A stretch of DNA of 64,000 nt from Zelopaecilomyces penicillatus (taxonomy: Eukaryota; Ascomycota; Sordariomycetes; Hypocreales; Pseudodiploosporaceae). Position numbers and translations under genes: made by a program. The notes beneath the pieces were generated by a model. That model saw only the letters and a program-made list of their open reading frames with translations. It had not been told where the DNA came from and ran no database searches. Below, piece by piece: positions 46,171-58,461 of this stretch; positions within the stretch are counted from its first letter, which is position 1; each line of letters opens with the position of its first letter. The stretch spans positions 3,658,001-3,722,000 of the forward strand of contig VCCP01000002.1 of NCBI GenBank assembly GCA_005765155.1, given 5' to 3'.

Positions 46171-47340
46171 TTGGACATATTACTATCGGTGTTCACTTAC
46201 TGTCACCGACAACACCAACACGAAACAGCTTATGGGAAGCTCTTTTACCCTGGGAAAAAGACGCATGGTTGGCAACCTTGACGGATCGGACAATATGCTT
46301 GATAGCGCTAATTCTCTCTTTCCCTCTTTACCGCCCATTTCTACGATGACTACGAAACAATGAAAGTTTAACTTCTTGGGATAGCATAGTGGCGTTGGGA
46401 GGATAGCAAGGCCGGGATAAAACAAAATGACCTTTTTTTTTTATTAGATGGTGGTTGGGGGCTTTCCTTGGATTCCTAAGCAAAGCAAGCCATCTTCATA
46501 ATACGTTGGATGTTTGTGGTTGCAGTTTCTTCTGCGTTGCCACTTTTTATTGTCACTTTTTTTGTTATTGATAGACGGGCCATGACAGAATACGCATAGC
46601 ATGGGAAACGGCTACAGCAAGGCGTTGGGGAATGTAAGCAAGGGATTCAATCTTGTGATTGCGTCATACTACCTACCATTGCGTTTTCTTTTTCTTCATC
46701 TTTTTTTTCTGTGTCTTTTTCTTAATCGCTGTCTTTGTTGAAACCTGGATACTTGAAACTGGGAAAAGATCAAAAACCATTGCATGACTGCGAATGGAGT
46801 CGCTCTCGCATGCAGCCCCGCTACAGTGCAAAAGTAGTGTTGTGGCGAATTGGTGGGAAGAATGTCAAATACTCTTGGGAAAGGCTTGCCACTAGGTGCA
46901 TTTCTCTTGTTTTTTTTTCTTGTTATCTTTGTTTTCAAGGATAGAATGTCACGAAGCCATGGCAGTACACGACGTATCTTGGCGAGAAGAAAAGAAAGAA
47001 AGAAAGGAAGGAAGATGTGGCAGTAAGAGTCGCAGAGCTCAGTTGGTATATATGAATTGAACAGCTTGAGAACAAATTTTCTTAAAATCGTTGGTAGAAG
47101 TATGCCACGGAATGGGGGATGAAAGTAAAGAAGGAACTTTGCCGCTCAAATAACGATACATAGGGGGGGGGAGCCACGTGAAGTTGACAGCCTTCACCAT
47201 CATCCAAAAAGGGGTAAATGGTAAAAATGGTAAAACATGTGTCTTTGGTATATTTATTATGATAAGGAAAGCTAATTGATGCATCATTTTTGGATTTACC
47301 CAGCATCGCTAAATAAACTCTTTTACCTAGCTTCGGTGCC
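46171..47340. other. 3' spacer between convergent phytochrome and ABC transporter genes
   Basis: A 1.17 kb spacer holding both 3' untranslated regions. It has T-runs (about 46431-46442, 46551-46563, 46911-46918) and a purine repeat GAAA/GGAA at about 46987-47015. No coding frame is supported. Confidence 0.5.
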
Positions 47341-50300
47341 TCACGATGATCCAAATTTCAAAATTTTGCTCCATTTGCTCCGCTTCTCGTCGTAATTTTC
47401 CTCTTGGACATTGTGCCGCCCCACAATGCTGAGGAAAACCTGGTCAAGTGTCGTAGGAGTGACACTGTAGTGCTCGATACCGAGCATGCCCTTATGCTCT
47501 TCGAGCATCACAACAAGGTGCCCGATAGCGCTCTGACTAATGTTATACTCAGCACGTGTAACCTCGTCCTCGTCTCGGCCCTGTGACACGGCAAGCACCT
47601 CACTCGCCCGCACTGAGAAACGCAGCTGCCCATGATATGTCTTCTCCTCAACATCCGCCGAGGGTAGTTTGCTTTGAATCCAGGAGACCACACGCCCCAT
47701 TTCCTCATCAGTTGTGCGAGGCGCTGTGCTGGACACCAGATGAACGTGCAACGCGTCGCCGAATCGATGCCGCAGGTCGTCGGGGGTGCCTAAGGCAAGC
47801 ATCCTTCTGGCCATGATGCCAGCACGTCCTGCTAACGCATCGGCTTCCTCCATACTATGTGTTGTCAACAAAATAGAACGACCAGGCACTGTCGCCGCGA
47901 GCGTCTTCCACATCACACGTTTGGCTGCAGCATCGAGACCAGATGAAGGCTCGTCAAGTAAAACGACCGTTGGATTACCCATCAGGGCAATACCTAAACT
48001 GAGTTTGCGTTTATTGCCTCCCGATAAAGCATTTGCCATGCGAGATGAAAATGAACTGAGACCGACAGCTTGTAAAACTGCTGTTACATTATGCTTCACA
48101 TCCGGAATACCGCGCACCTCTGCGTAAAATTCGAGGTGTTCCTGTACCGTCATTTGATCTAGCGCATCAATCTGAGGACAAACACCTAGGTTGGCTCTAG
48201 CAGCAGCCAGATGTTGTATTACAGAGGCGTCTTCGATAAAGATGTTACCACCGTTGATGCTTGGTTTAAGGTCGCCACGAATGAGTGAGATAGTGGTCGA
48301 CTTTCCAGCTCCATTTGGACCCAGCAGAGCGAAAACTTCACCTCGCTTAATGCCAAAAGAGACATTGTCCACGGCTGTATTCTTGCCGAAAGACTTGGTA
48401 AGATGCATAACACGCAGCCCATCTTCCGCTGTTCCAGCGCTGGTGACACGGGTCAACTCATTGGCCACCTCCTCGTCAGAAGGTTCGCTTCCAGCCGTGT
48501 GTTCTTTGTTACGTTTGAATAGCCCGCGCATAGAGGATCTTGCAGATCCGCTGTCAAACCAAAGCAGCAGCGCAAACAGAACGAGGCATTGTATAACGAG
48601 ATAGAGAATTGGACCACCAAACTGTGTAATACCGCCTGGGTTGGTCGAAAGTTCGTTGCCGTCACAAGCGGTGGAGAAGAGATTCGTAGTAAGAAACAAC
48701 GCCCTAGTTGCGGATCCGATAGGCGCAAAAGCAGATATGACGAAATGACAGATAAGGATGGTGGAATCGATCTTGGTGACTTCAACATATGTGACGACGC
48801 AGACATACGCAATAAGATATCCCAGGAAGACAACGGCTTGACCTGCTGCAGCAAAGGCAAAAGTAGCGAGTTGAGTCTTGGTGAAAAGTGACACCAAGTA
48901 TGCCACCAAGATCGATGCTAGGCCGTACAGAAACAGAACCACGAAGACATATTCAATATGGAACCAGATATCAGACAGCCCAGCCCATAAAGCCGTCACT
49001 ATAGCAGCTCCAACAAGAGCAATGCAGAAGTCAAACAGAAGATACGCCGCCCATAGAGGAAAAGGCCGGACGCCGTTTGAATATTGCAGACCCCGCACAA
49101 ATTTTCTCCGTTCATTGCTTGGGTACAAAGCGAAAAAAGCAGGGTAACAGGCAAGCGCCAGTCCCATGTAAATGACGAGGTTCAGTGCTTTTCCAATACC
49201 GGGGTTGAATGGCACATCAAATGGCGACCAAGTCGTTGCAATTGTGGTGTTGGTTAATACCACGTCGAGTAATTGTTGGGCTGTGAGTGCACTTGTGATG
49301 AACAGATTGGCGACCCAGCCGATGGTAGGATTGGTATTCTCATCACCAAACCATAAACCGGTTGTGACGTTCTCCCGATTATCCCTGATGAATCGGTCAA
49401 AACTGTCAAAAGAGTCAACCATTTGGAGATTGCTGAGGGCGGTCATCGCAAGGGCAGAACCGCCCCCAGAACTACCTGAGAATATGGGTTGCCATAGATC
49501 CAGAAGAGCGGAGCGGTTGAATCTGGCGCTTGGCCCAGCAAGAAAGAAGATGCTGTCGTCCTTGTCTATCTGCGAAAATGCGTCCTCTGTGTCAGAAATT
49601 GAAGCTTGGTCGGAAGGTTTGCAGCCCATCGGCGTCCTGCCTCGCACAAAAAGGGAGGTTAAACCAGCTGCCACAATCGGTAGGAGAAATGCTATTAAAT
49701 ATAATATCCAATTCCTTTTCAGAATAGTCCATCGCTTCTTGAATAGAATGATAGCTTGGTCGAGGTAGCCGATTCTCCTGCCATCTAGAAGTTTTAAGCC
49801 TGGCTGGCTATGGCTATCTTGCGAATTACTATCCTCCGCAATTTTGATCTTCTCACTAATTGGAAGCCCCTGGCCCCCTGATGTCCGGAATGCCTCCTCA
49901 TCCTTGATTTCTTCAGCAAGTTGAAGAAAAACATCTTCAATGGTCGGGCCTGAGAATCGATAATCGTTGATACCAATCTTTTCTAGCGATTTTATGACTT
50001 GAGAAGCTAGGTTAGAGCTGGGTGCCACATAAGTAACTTGGTCAAATGCTTCCATTTTTTGAACACCTTCAATGACGGGGGTGTGCTTCATGTCCGGACT
50101 CTTGTGGATATGGACCCTGTAGCCACCGCCTAGCTTATCTTTCAGTTCGACGGAGGAGCCTTCAGCTCGGAGAGTTCCTTTTGACAATATTACGATATGA
50201 TCAGCTAACAGATCGGCTTCATCAAGGAAATGAGTCGTCAAAATTAGCGTTCTCTTGCCACGCTCGGCTAATAAGATATCCCAGATCTTGCGTCGCGACA

Positions 50301-52215
50301 ACGGGTCGAGGCCACTGCTTACTTCGTCCACACAGCAAACAGCGCTTCCACCTGTCAACATCATACCAAGCTGGAGTTTTCGCTTCTGACCACCGGATAA
50401 CGTTTTTGAAAGTGATTTGCGTTTGGGTAAAAGATCAATCGATTTGATGAGATCGAGGATTTCAGCTTCCGTGGCCGGTGCATGAGGCGCCTTCAGACGG
50501 TTGAAGAATTTTAGATGTTCTTCAACATTCAGATCATCCCACAAAACGTTTTTCTGAGGCGCTATGCCTAGGCCTCCTGTTCCATCTATCGTGATAGACC
50601 CGCTAGTCAATTTATTCAGGCCGGCAATTGAATCAAGCGTTGTGCTCTTGCCGCTTCCGTTAGCACCAAGGAGAGCAACGATTTGACCCTTGCCGGCACT
50701 GAAGCTCAGCTCATCAACAGCCACAACAAGCTCGGATGGCTTTGATCCCAGCGAGAACATACGGGAGAAAATGCTGCGGTGGTAGACCTTTGTGAATTTA
50801 TCAAGCCGGACAGCTGTCTCGTCATCGCCATCGACCCTGATTTGCCGGGGTTGAATTGTCCGACCTGAAGTGGTCGTACCGTAAAGTCGACCCTCGACTA
50901 GCGCAGCCAACAAGGGATACACAAAGATTTGAACAATCAAGAAAATCCAAAAGGCAATACCTGGAATCTGCCATGGACTTTTCGGAGGCATCTGAGTCAA
51001 ACTGGCACCAATATTTTGCCTCTCAAAGCGAGCCATCAATGTAATAAAGTAAACATAACTGCAAGGAGTGAAGAGAGCCGACAGAATGGCAACAGTGGCT
51101 GTTCCTGGACGAGTCAGGGACTGTGCTAGAATGCCAAGTAGCAAGGTCGCTAGAATGGCCGTGATTCCGCTCAACTGCGCTTTCTTGAAGAAAGAGGCAA
51201 ACAAGATGGAGAAGGAGGCAAGCGCAAGGCCAGAGAGCACATGAAAGATGAGAACGATGCCGACGCTGGTGTTGGCGAAGATGCCAGATCGCACAACGAG
51301 GGATGAGAGAATCCATGCAGGGGCGTATAAGAGTGAAAAAGAGAAATGATGTGCTATGATGCGCGCTGCCTGCGACTTCCATGGCTTGTCGACATGCATC
51401 ATTGCATCGAGAAGTTGGGACATGCCGGTTTCGCGCTCCGTAGCAATGAAACCAGTCAGGTGGTACACGATCCAAAGAACAGTTGTAATAAATGCGACTG
51501 CCATGAAGCCAACAATCGCACGATGATAAATCTCCCTGATTTTGATTTCGCGCTCCTTTTGAGTCATGCTGGTAAAGCCCATTTCGGCATTGTTTGCAAG
51601 AGCCGCCACGGCGTCTGGGTTTTCTAAACCCGCAATTATTCCGTTGACAGTTCGTTGCATGGGTAGCAGATAGATCTCCTCGGCGTTATTGGACTTGTCG
51701 ATCTTGATTTTGAAGGGGCTGCTTGCTAACTCAGCATCAGTGCGAATGGTGTAGTTCCAGATGCCGCTCTCTCCCTCATTCGGCGATGAGCGCATCACAA
51801 CCGCACCAAAGCATGTCGTCACTCCACGCAGCGTGCTTCGGCATTCGGTGACGAGAGCATCCTCGTCATTGGCCCTGACGACACGGATTGTGGGAGTTTT
51901 AGCTACCACCTGGGTTTCAACTTCGTCCAAAACCCGCTGAATATCTCCGCCAGCAAAGCCATTATCTACAAGAACAACTTTGTCTCTACCGCTGCTACTC
52001 GCAGCCTCGAATGCTTGCTCTAACGTCTTGACAGGATGCACATCCCCAAAACCAAAAGTCGCGGGCGGGACAAAGAGGTTTTTGGCAAAAGTGAAGAAGG
52101 CCGATAGCACAACGGGCACGACAAAAGCCCAGAATATAACGACAACTAGATGGCGATAGATCAGATACCGGAAGTTCTTGGCCATTAAAGTCCAAACCTG
52201 GTTGAAGACGGCCAT
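47341..52215 (-). CDS. ABCA-type full-length ABC transporter
   Basis: A single uninterrupted frame of 1624 residues from the ATG at 52215 (the frame extends further up but only with a GTG; the ATG has a GCCATGGCC context). Topology is TMD1-NBD1-TMD2-NBD2. Each half starts with a membrane helix (FWAFVVPVVLSAFF; ILYLIAFLLPIVAAG), then a large extracytoplasmic loop and a membrane cluster, as in the ABCA family of lipid exporters. NBD1 has Walker A GANGSGKST at about 517, signature LSGGQKRKLQLG, Walker B with VDEVSSGLD and H-loop TTHFLDEAD. NBD2 has GPNGAGKST at about 1295, LSGGNKRKLSLG, LLDEPSSGLD and TTHSMEEAD. Both sites therefore look competent for ATP hydrolysis. The absence of introns over 4.9 kb is notable beside PAN2. 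The substrate is likely a lipid or sterol by family, but unproven. Confidence 0.94.
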   Translation of the reverse strand: MAVFNQVWTLMAKNFRYLIYRHLVVVIFWAFVVPVVLSAFFTFAKNLFVPPATFGFGDVHPVKTLEQAFEAASSSGRDKVVLVDNGFAGGDIQRVLDEVETQVVAKTPTIRVVRANDEDALVTECRSTLRGVTTCFGAVVMRSSPNEGESGIWNYTIRTDAELASSPFKIKIDKSNNAEEIYLLPMQRTVNGIIAGLENPDAVAALANNAEMGFTSMTQKEREIKIREIYHRAIVGFMAVAFITTVLWIVYHLTGFIATERETGMSQLLDAMMHVDKPWKSQAARIIAHHFSFSLLYAPAWILSSLVVRSGIFANTSVGIVLIFHVLSGLALASFSILFASFFKKAQLSGITAILATLLLGILAQSLTRPGTATVAILSALFTPCSYVYFITLMARFERQNIGASLTQMPPKSPWQIPGIAFWIFLIVQIFVYPLLAALVEGRLYGTTTSGRTIQPRQIRVDGDDETAVRLDKFTKVYHRSIFSRMFSLGSKPSELVVAVDELSFSAGKGQIVALLGANGSGKSTTLDSIAGLNKLTSGSITIDGTGGLGIAPQKNVLWDDLNVEEHLKFFNRLKAPHAPATEAEILDLIKSIDLLPKRKSLSKTLSGGQKRKLQLGMMLTGGSAVCCVDEVSSGLDPLSRRKIWDILLAERGKRTLILTTHFLDEADLLADHIVILSKGTLRAEGSSVELKDKLGGGYRVHIHKSPDMKHTPVIEGVQKMEAFDQVTYVAPSSNLASQVIKSLEKIGINDYRFSGPTIEDVFLQLAEEIKDEEAFRTSGGQGLPISEKIKIAEDSNSQDSHSQPGLKLLDGRRIGYLDQAIILFKKRWTILKRNWILYLIAFLLPIVAAGLTSLFVRGRTPMGCKPSDQASISDTEDAFSQIDKDDSIFFLAGPSARFNRSALLDLWQPIFSGSSGGGSALAMTALSNLQMVDSFDSFDRFIRDNRENVTTGLWFGDENTNPTIGWVANLFITSALTAQQLLDVVLTNTTIATTWSPFDVPFNPGIGKALNLVIYMGLALACYPAFFALYPSNERRKFVRGLQYSNGVRPFPLWAAYLLFDFCIALVGAAIVTALWAGLSDIWFHIEYVFVVLFLYGLASILVAYLVSLFTKTQLATFAFAAAGQAVVFLGYLIAYVCVVTYVEVTKIDSTILICHFVISAFAPIGSATRALFLTTNLFSTACDGNELSTNPGGITQFGGPILYLVIQCLVLFALLLWFDSGSARSSMRGLFKRNKEHTAGSEPSDEEVANELTRVTSAGTAEDGLRVMHLTKSFGKNTAVDNVSFGIKRGEVFALLGPNGAGKSTTISLIRGDLKPSINGGNIFIEDASVIQHLAAARANLGVCPQIDALDQMTVQEHLEFYAEVRGIPDVKHNVTAVLQAVGLSSFSSRMANALSGGNKRKLSLGIALMGNPTVVLLDEPSSGLDAAAKRVMWKTLAATVPGRSILLTTHSMEEADALAGRAGIMARRMLALGTPDDLRHRFGDALHVHLVSSTAPRTTDEEMGRVVSWIQSKLPSADVEEKTYHGQLRFSVRASEVLAVSQGRDEDEVTRAEYNISQSAIGHLVVMLEEHKGMLGIEHYSVTPTTLDQVFLSIVGRHNVQEENYDEKRSKWSKILKFGSS

Positions 52216-53980
52216 GGCGACACGGTTTTCGCAGCCCCCTGGCGGGACTGCTGATCTTGCTGTGTTTCGCTTCGAATTACAAAGTTTATCAGGTATAGTT
52301 TGCACTCGTCGTTGTCGCTGATATCAATGGTTCGTTCCAACAGGGTTTCTGGAACACGCATACAGGGCGGTTGGATAAATCGATGGGAGAGCAAAATGGT
52401 CTACTTGTTTTCGATGCGAACAGTGGAGGATGTGGCGAGTTCCCGAGCCATGGGAAGGAATGCCGGCCTACACTACCAACGAGCTTGGAACAGAATGCCG
52501 AGGAAATTCTCAATTTTTCACCCGCGTGCGGCGACGGTGGCCTGAAGAGCGAAAGTTTGGTGTTGCAGAAGGATATAATCCATCGCGATTACAGGTTTTG
52601 CAATGCGGAAGGAGGTTGGCTGGTAGATAAAGCAGTGCCGGTGCAGAAAAGGGTTGTTCTGCTCGTAAGGTGCTGATTCTGTGACCAAAGCCAAGGATGC
52701 TGGCGTAGCTTTAGCACCGTGGCGCGCCCCACGCACAATGCGTATCCGCATTCTGGGGCGTAATCTTGAGGATTCACTGATGTCACTCTCGGTTCGTCCG
52801 GCTCTAGGAGCCTCACACCGTACGTATTCCTCGCTTGGGGTGAGATGGCGGGACAGGCCAAGACAGCTAGCTGGCTTCGTCGTAGATGTCGTTGCTCTCT
52901 CGCAGTTATCTTCCAGCGACACATTGTCTGATATCTGTGCCTGTCAATAGAGGCCAGAAATGGATCCCTAGCACATGTCTGTGTCTTACTTCGCTACCCT
53001 AGCTAGCAAGCCCACGCAGATGCCGTCATGCAGCCTGGAAAGGAAACTGGGCGGAAGTTTGAGGTCCCAAGCCCACAGGCTGCCATACAGAATAACGTGA
53101 ACAACGCACTGTGCCGATTCTCAGTCATCAGCACATGCTACACAGTATGATGCATTAGTAGGTAGGCACTCCTTCCACCTATAGACATCCCCCTCGGACT
53201 TTCCACCAACGCCCGCTCACAAACTCTCGCAAGGCAGTGCGGCACGATTTCAAGCCACGGTGGTCTTTCGCAACACTTGGCAACTCAGATCTCGGATCAT
53301 TGCATCAACATGTCTCTCACCTATCAACTGTGAAATCACTATATCACACAACTCGTGTCAATTTGCATCTTCCCCGGCCACGCGACGCCCCTCAGCAAAG
53401 CCCACATCCACCCAAACAAGCCATCCCGAACGCCACTCGATCTTGGCTAGCTCCACCGAGCGTGGTCCCAAATTTCAACAGAGCCACACAGCAAACGGAT
53501 ACCTGGCCTATTAACTGACAAGGTACGGAGTACTGAATCACAGTCGGCGATCGGGAAGACGTCAAGTCCGACTTCCACAGTTTTGTATTAACCGTAATCA
53601 CTCCAATAAATCGGGCTGGACAGGGGGATCTTGCGTCTTGGCAAGTTCAGGTGGTTGCGCGTCCTCGTCCGCTAAGCCTCATTCAACTCAAGTCCTCAAA
53701 TCAACATGTCAAGTAATGCCAGCCAATCTGTAACGAGCGCTCCCCTTTGTCGCATAGAGGAGCGAGCTAATTATTTTGTAGCAGCCATGTCAGTGATAAT
53801 TGACTTATGTATAGCAGATTCCAAAAAAAAAAAAAAAAAAGATACATTCAAAAGTGGTCAGTTATATGCTTTGACCAGACATAATGTCAAAACGCAAGTC
53901 TTCCCATCATGCATTATCAACGCCTCGCTCATTGGACCTTCTCAGTCCCATCGGGGTTACCTTGGCAAGGTATCATTACC
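52216..53980. promoter_or_regulatory. ABC transporter upstream region and RAD4 3' flank
   Basis: A stretch of 1.76 kb. The left part must hold the ABC transporter promoter; the right end the 3' untranslated region of RAD4. Three overlapping open frames near 52370-52924 on both strands are unrecognised and probably chance. An 18-base A-run occupies 53823-53840. Confidence 0.5.
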
Positions 53981-56529
53981 TTACTCAATCAAAAAGCCGC
54001 CTCCTGCCTCATCATCATCCCCAATCATCATGTCAAACTCCTCCGTGTTGTCGCTTTCGGCGGCTTCTAGTTCTGCTTCTAACTCGGCCTCCCTGTCTGC
54101 CGCTCTTCTCTCCTCGTCGTCGACACCACTCCAGATCCTTTCCCGGATTCGCAACCCCATCAGGAACCGCCTCCAAAGCTTCAAAGCTACTAATCGTCTC
54201 CTATTATCTTCCACCTCTTGCTCTACGTCTTCTAGTCCATGTATAACTGCCAGCACAGCCTCCTCGGCGTCTTGCGCCACGACAATTCCATGCAGCACGG
54301 CTGTGCCTTGTCGACCTTTGAACTGAAATCCAGTTAGGGCCGGCGCATAGTCAACTCCTAGGATGTAGGCTGCGCGAGCAGCATGGGTGTGGATCAGATG
54401 CACACCTCCTTTGGGAACCATGCTCGGCACGTAAACTTCAATATTCCCAAATTTATTCTTGGGAACGCGCCCATTGCGAACAGGGGGCGGTTCGTAGAGT
54501 TCCGTTTGATCCATCGTATAAACGGGTGTGCCAGCATCGCCAGCCACATCATCATCTTCTTCTTCCTCCAGTCTGGAACCCTTATTTCGAGCCCGTTTTG
54601 GGAGCCATTTGACGGGAATCTCGTTAGGTTTGACTTCACGGCCCATTCGAAACCATTTATCAGCGCTTCTCGCAACTCGAACGTCTTTCCGGCGATAGAT
54701 CTTTTCCAGTGGCCCACGACTACCTGCCCCAATAGTCCCAGAAGGTGTTGCTCCGGGAACTAATACTTCGTTGCGGCGGAGATGTCGTTCTAACGCATAC
54801 ACGGGGTGATCTTTGAAGTCCTGAACATTTCTCGGCATAGGTTCCCTCGCTTCAACCCCAGCGAGTTCATTCTCCTCAATCTGATCTAGGTCGCTTGATC
54901 GTTTATTTCGATACATCTTCATGACTTTCCGCCACCATGCGTCACCGTTCTCCACAACACCATCGACACGTAGCCTGCGCGTCTTTGCCGTATAAGCTTT
55001 TGCGTACCTCCTCGTGACATCTTTTGCTGTACCATCAGCATCAAAGGCCACAACATAACAAAGGCAATTCTCCTTGTCGGTAATTGGTGGCTCGAATGCT
55101 TTTGGCTTCCAGAACGTATGCGTTACAACGGGATCAGCTGGCTGCCATTTTTGGTGACCCACATCAAGAACCTCAACCCAGTAGACTGGATATGCAGACT
55201 CCCGTATCCTTTTTGGTGCCTCAAATGTTTTAGGAGTCTTTGGGGGAGGGGCAGAAGGTTCAAAATTGTATGCCGTTGCGCTGGGGTGGCCAAGTCGTCG
55301 CCGAGCAGTTGGCCGGCTCCCAGAAGCTGTGGCGGAAGCAGCCTTGTTTGCCATTTCTTTGTACTGTTCCAATTGTGTCCGGGTTTTCTCGGCTTTGGAG
55401 ACTTTGGACGGGTTTTTGCTTTCCTTTGGTTTTGGAAGGCTAGGTCCTCTAGAATCAAAACAAAGTGGCTGCAATGAGCAAACCAAGCGTGACCGGACCC
55501 CAGCACTCCTAAGAAGCGCGCAATACAGCTGCGCTCCAATATCGCGAGAGCCTTGAAGTTTCCTAGCTGCCTCCCCTAAGTCTTTGCGGTCCAGACAAGA
55601 CTCCATATCACTCGGTAGCTCATACTAGATTATTTTCAATCAGCCCCTTTCATTATCCATACTGCAAGCCTACGAGGAATTGCACATACACCTTGCAGAT
55701 GTTCTGCTTCTTCAGCCCACAGGGACCTTCTGAGGCCCCTCTCTGTGATCTCAAACTTTGTCTTCCATACATCTGCAGCTTGCCGCAACCCATTCTTGAG
55801 ACTTTCTGTACGACCAAACTGCGATAGATTTGCTCCGGGGTTAAGATAGCTCACCGTTTTGTCGGTGAGGTGCGCTCGGAGTCGCTCTTGAACCTTGGGG
55901 TCATTGCACCAATGATTTCGCCGAGCTAAGTGTGCGAGCAGACAAAGGAGGTGGGCTTTGTGGATTCCGATGCGGCGTTCCTTTTCCTCCTTTGTGATGG
56001 GTTTTCGCCGGTCCATGACTTTCCTCGCGTCTATTGATGCGGATTTCTGAGCGGAAAGGTTGAGCTCCAGCTGCTGTGGTTGTTCGGCTTCAGGCACAGA
56101 TTTCTGTAAATGTGCAGTGAAGTCCACATCCTCAAAATGCACTTCCCCATCATCGTCTTCATCGTCTTCATCATCTGAGTCCCATTCCATCGTTTGCACC
56201 GTCGGCACAGGTATAACCACGTCTTGAAACTCGACATCTTCGTCGCTATCATCGCCAATCTCACCATCACCGTCCCCATCACCAACATAACCCTTCTCCT
56301 GGTGGGCTGGCTTTTCAGCGGCTTCAGCTAGTAGAACCTTCTCATCAAGCTTTGGAACTACCCCAGACCCGGGCCTTCTCCTCTTCAGCGGTCGCACTGA
56401 GGAGCCCGTTTCGAGCGTTGCTACCCCGGCCTCAACCAGCATCTCTTGGTAGACATTGGGCTCCTCATTGTAAGACCCTGCTGCTGCTCCATTGCTGCTT
56501 CGCGTTGCTCTGCGCTTTCTTCCAGCCAT
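53981..56529 (-). CDS. RAD4: Rad4/XPC nucleotide-excision-repair damage recognition protein
   Basis: Encodes the XPC-family protein that finds helix-distorting DNA lesions and loads TFIIH in nucleotide excision repair (nucleus, with Rad23). Exon 1 (55690-56529) and exon 2 (53981-55624) are separated by a 65-bp intron with a consensus GTATGT donor, giving 827 residues. The N-terminus MAGRKRRATRSSNG is basic and is followed by an acidic region (about 95-150). The transglutaminase-like fold begins near HKAHLLCLLAHLARRNHWCN and spans the junction through LPSDMESCLDRKDLG and GSRDIGAQLYCALLRSAG. The beta-hairpin domains start at HPVYALERHLRRNEVLVPG (about 552) and run through IPVKWLPKRARNKGS to GVDYAPALTGFQFKGR. 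The acidic C-terminal tail is typical. Some ascomycetes carry two Rad4 paralogues and I cannot tell which this is. Confidence 0.95.
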
Positions 56530-57396
56530 TTTCAGCAATTTTTTAATGAGTTCATTGAATAATAATGAAGGCAAAGCCAGATATTTTGACCAAAGCTCAT
56601 GCTCATTCACGCTGAAGAGGCAACTGCGTCATCGCAGAGTTGCGAAGCCACAGGTAAGTGGCGCGAAGTCACGTGCTGGGCAAGGCGTGAGTCCGTCTTC
56701 TTCGCCAACAAGATGTGATCTGTAAGAACAGGTAAGAACAGACTCCTGTACTTTTCTATCCTCTGCATACTCTGAGGGGATATTTCGAGGTAAATTTCCA
56801 GCTTGGTGGGCTTGACTTTGATTCGGCAAAACTCATCAGGCTTGGTAAACTTTCAACTAGCATATTGTTTGAACTGGTGTGAAGACGTGTGTTCAAGCAA
56901 TCTAAAGTTCAATGAGATGTCAGACATACAAGTAAGCGACTCATTCGCAACTGTCCCAGCTGAACTATCTTCACTGGCTGTGAAACCCGCAACTGCGAAT
57001 ATTTGTGCGCAAAGCCCTCACCTCGTTTCACCTGTAAAGGTAGAAATTACAGAAAGATCTGATTCTGATTAACACTGAAAAAAAAGTGGGACACTGTCAT
57101 GTCCCCGATTCTGAAAAGGATTTTATCAACAGCGATAACGGAAATGACCACCTACACAAACTTCCCCGCCTCCACATTCTGCTTCGTTTTCACAACCACC
57201 AACTGTGCAAACTAAAGCCTACTGATGTATATGTACTGATGTTCATTTAACGAGCTACGGGTCATTCACTAATAAAGCCCTCACGTACAATCTCATCTTC
57301 ATGAAACAATTACGTCGTTACTTCCACCTTGGATAATTCATACGCATACCACCGAAACGCCTTCAAGTCAACCTGGAAAGAAAAAAGGATGAGTAT
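56530..57396. promoter_or_regulatory. RAD4 upstream region and carrier 3' flank
   Basis: A 0.87 kb stretch between the RAD4 start (leftward) and the last short exon of the mitochondrial carrier, also leftward. It should contain the RAD4 promoter. An open frame at 56803-57072 plus is unrecognised. Nothing else is supported. Confidence 0.5.
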
Positions 57397-58461
57397 TTAT
57401 TTGGTCAGAAAGCCAAGATAGTCGGCAACGATCAAGGTCACCATCCTAAGAACAATGTGTTAATATCTGGTAATCCGAGTTCAAGGTACATGCCATGCTG
57501 AGATAACTTACGCATGTGGGGCAATGCGGACATAGTATGTGCCGAAACCACGATAGAATCTCAAAATCCCCTCCTGCTTGGTTACTTTGGTGAAGCAATC
57601 GGCCATGCTCTTGTAGGGAAGTTTTCCGTCAGGGCCCCTCTGCTGCTTCTGCAGTCGAGTCTTGACAAAATCAAACGGCAAGCTGAAGAAACTAGCGAAG
57701 AAGCCGGCGATAGCGCTGGCGGTGAGTGTCTGGGCTCTGGGGGACAAGTCTGTGTTGTTCTTGAGCTGCACCTTGGCTTCGCTGAAGAAGGCAAGCTGTC
57801 CAAAATTGAGGGCCATGGCGCGTACCACAGTAGGGGCAGCACCAGCCCAAAGGGCTCCAATACCCTCACCCTTGGCGATTGATGCTAGTGCATCGACAAC
57901 AGACTTGTAGTTCTTGCGCTCAGCCAGGGGTTTGAGACCATCGCTTTGCATTCGAATGAGTGCCAGATCAGCTGGGTTACCAATCATCGCTGCAAGTCCA
58001 CCTGCTGCCAAACCAGCAGTTGCCCGATCCCGGAAGCCAATATCCCGGTTTTGATCCTTGGCTCTCTGGGTCAACTTCCCCATAAAGGTATCAAAGAACC
58101 CAAGACGGGCTGTCGTATAGACAGCCTGTCGCAAAAGACCAGCCGATAGGCCAGTATACAGGTCAAGAACCTTGCCACTTGAGATGATTTGTCGAGTGAC
58201 AGACAAAGGCGTGGCCCTGGGTCCTCCAGATACTCCTTCACCAGCAAGTTGAATGCGAACCTTGACCATGTCGACAGGTTGAATGACGCTGGTGGCAACC
58301 ATGCCAGCGATACCACCGTTGATGAACGGCAAGGCACCCCGCATGAATGGTGTGTGGATGAATTCGGAAGCCCTGGCCGCCGTTTCACTCCTTTTTGCGG
58401 CATTCAAGACATCGGACGTCTTGGATCGGGCTGAGTCGGCTGCTTGCCTGATAGGGTTCAT
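57397..58461 (-). CDS. Mitochondrial carrier, 2-oxoglutarate/malate type
   Basis: Encodes an inner-membrane solute carrier (SLC25 family) of 332 residues in two exons (57512-58461 and 57397-57445). The start at 58461 is the first ATG that leaves a plausible short N-terminus. The three repeats carry carrier signatures: QPVDMVKVRIQ, NPADLALIRMQSDG and LPFDFVKTRLQKQQ. The second, with Leu-Ile-Arg-Met after the Asp, is the form seen in oxoglutarate and dicarboxylate carriers. Other family marks are LYTGLSAGLLRQAVYTTARL and GALWAGAAPTVVRAMALN. The last 49-nt exon supplies the final 16 codons ending in ADYLGFLTK. By family it exchanges 2-oxoglutarate for malate across the mitochondrial inner membrane; distinction from a dicarboxylate carrier rests on these motifs only. 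Confidence 0.92.

Noticed and set aside
52216..52305. N-terminal extension of the ABC transporter by 30 residues
   Set aside because: The extension begins at a GTG codon; the internal ATG at 52215 has a strong start context and begins directly before the first membrane helix.
52370..52924. Overlapping 100-134-codon frames upstream of the ABC transporter
   Set aside because: Three frames on two strands overlap the same bases and none resembles a known protein; promoter DNA is simpler.
54383..55556. Antisense open frames of 96-126 codons within RAD4
   Set aside because: Shadow frames opposite a confidently identified gene.
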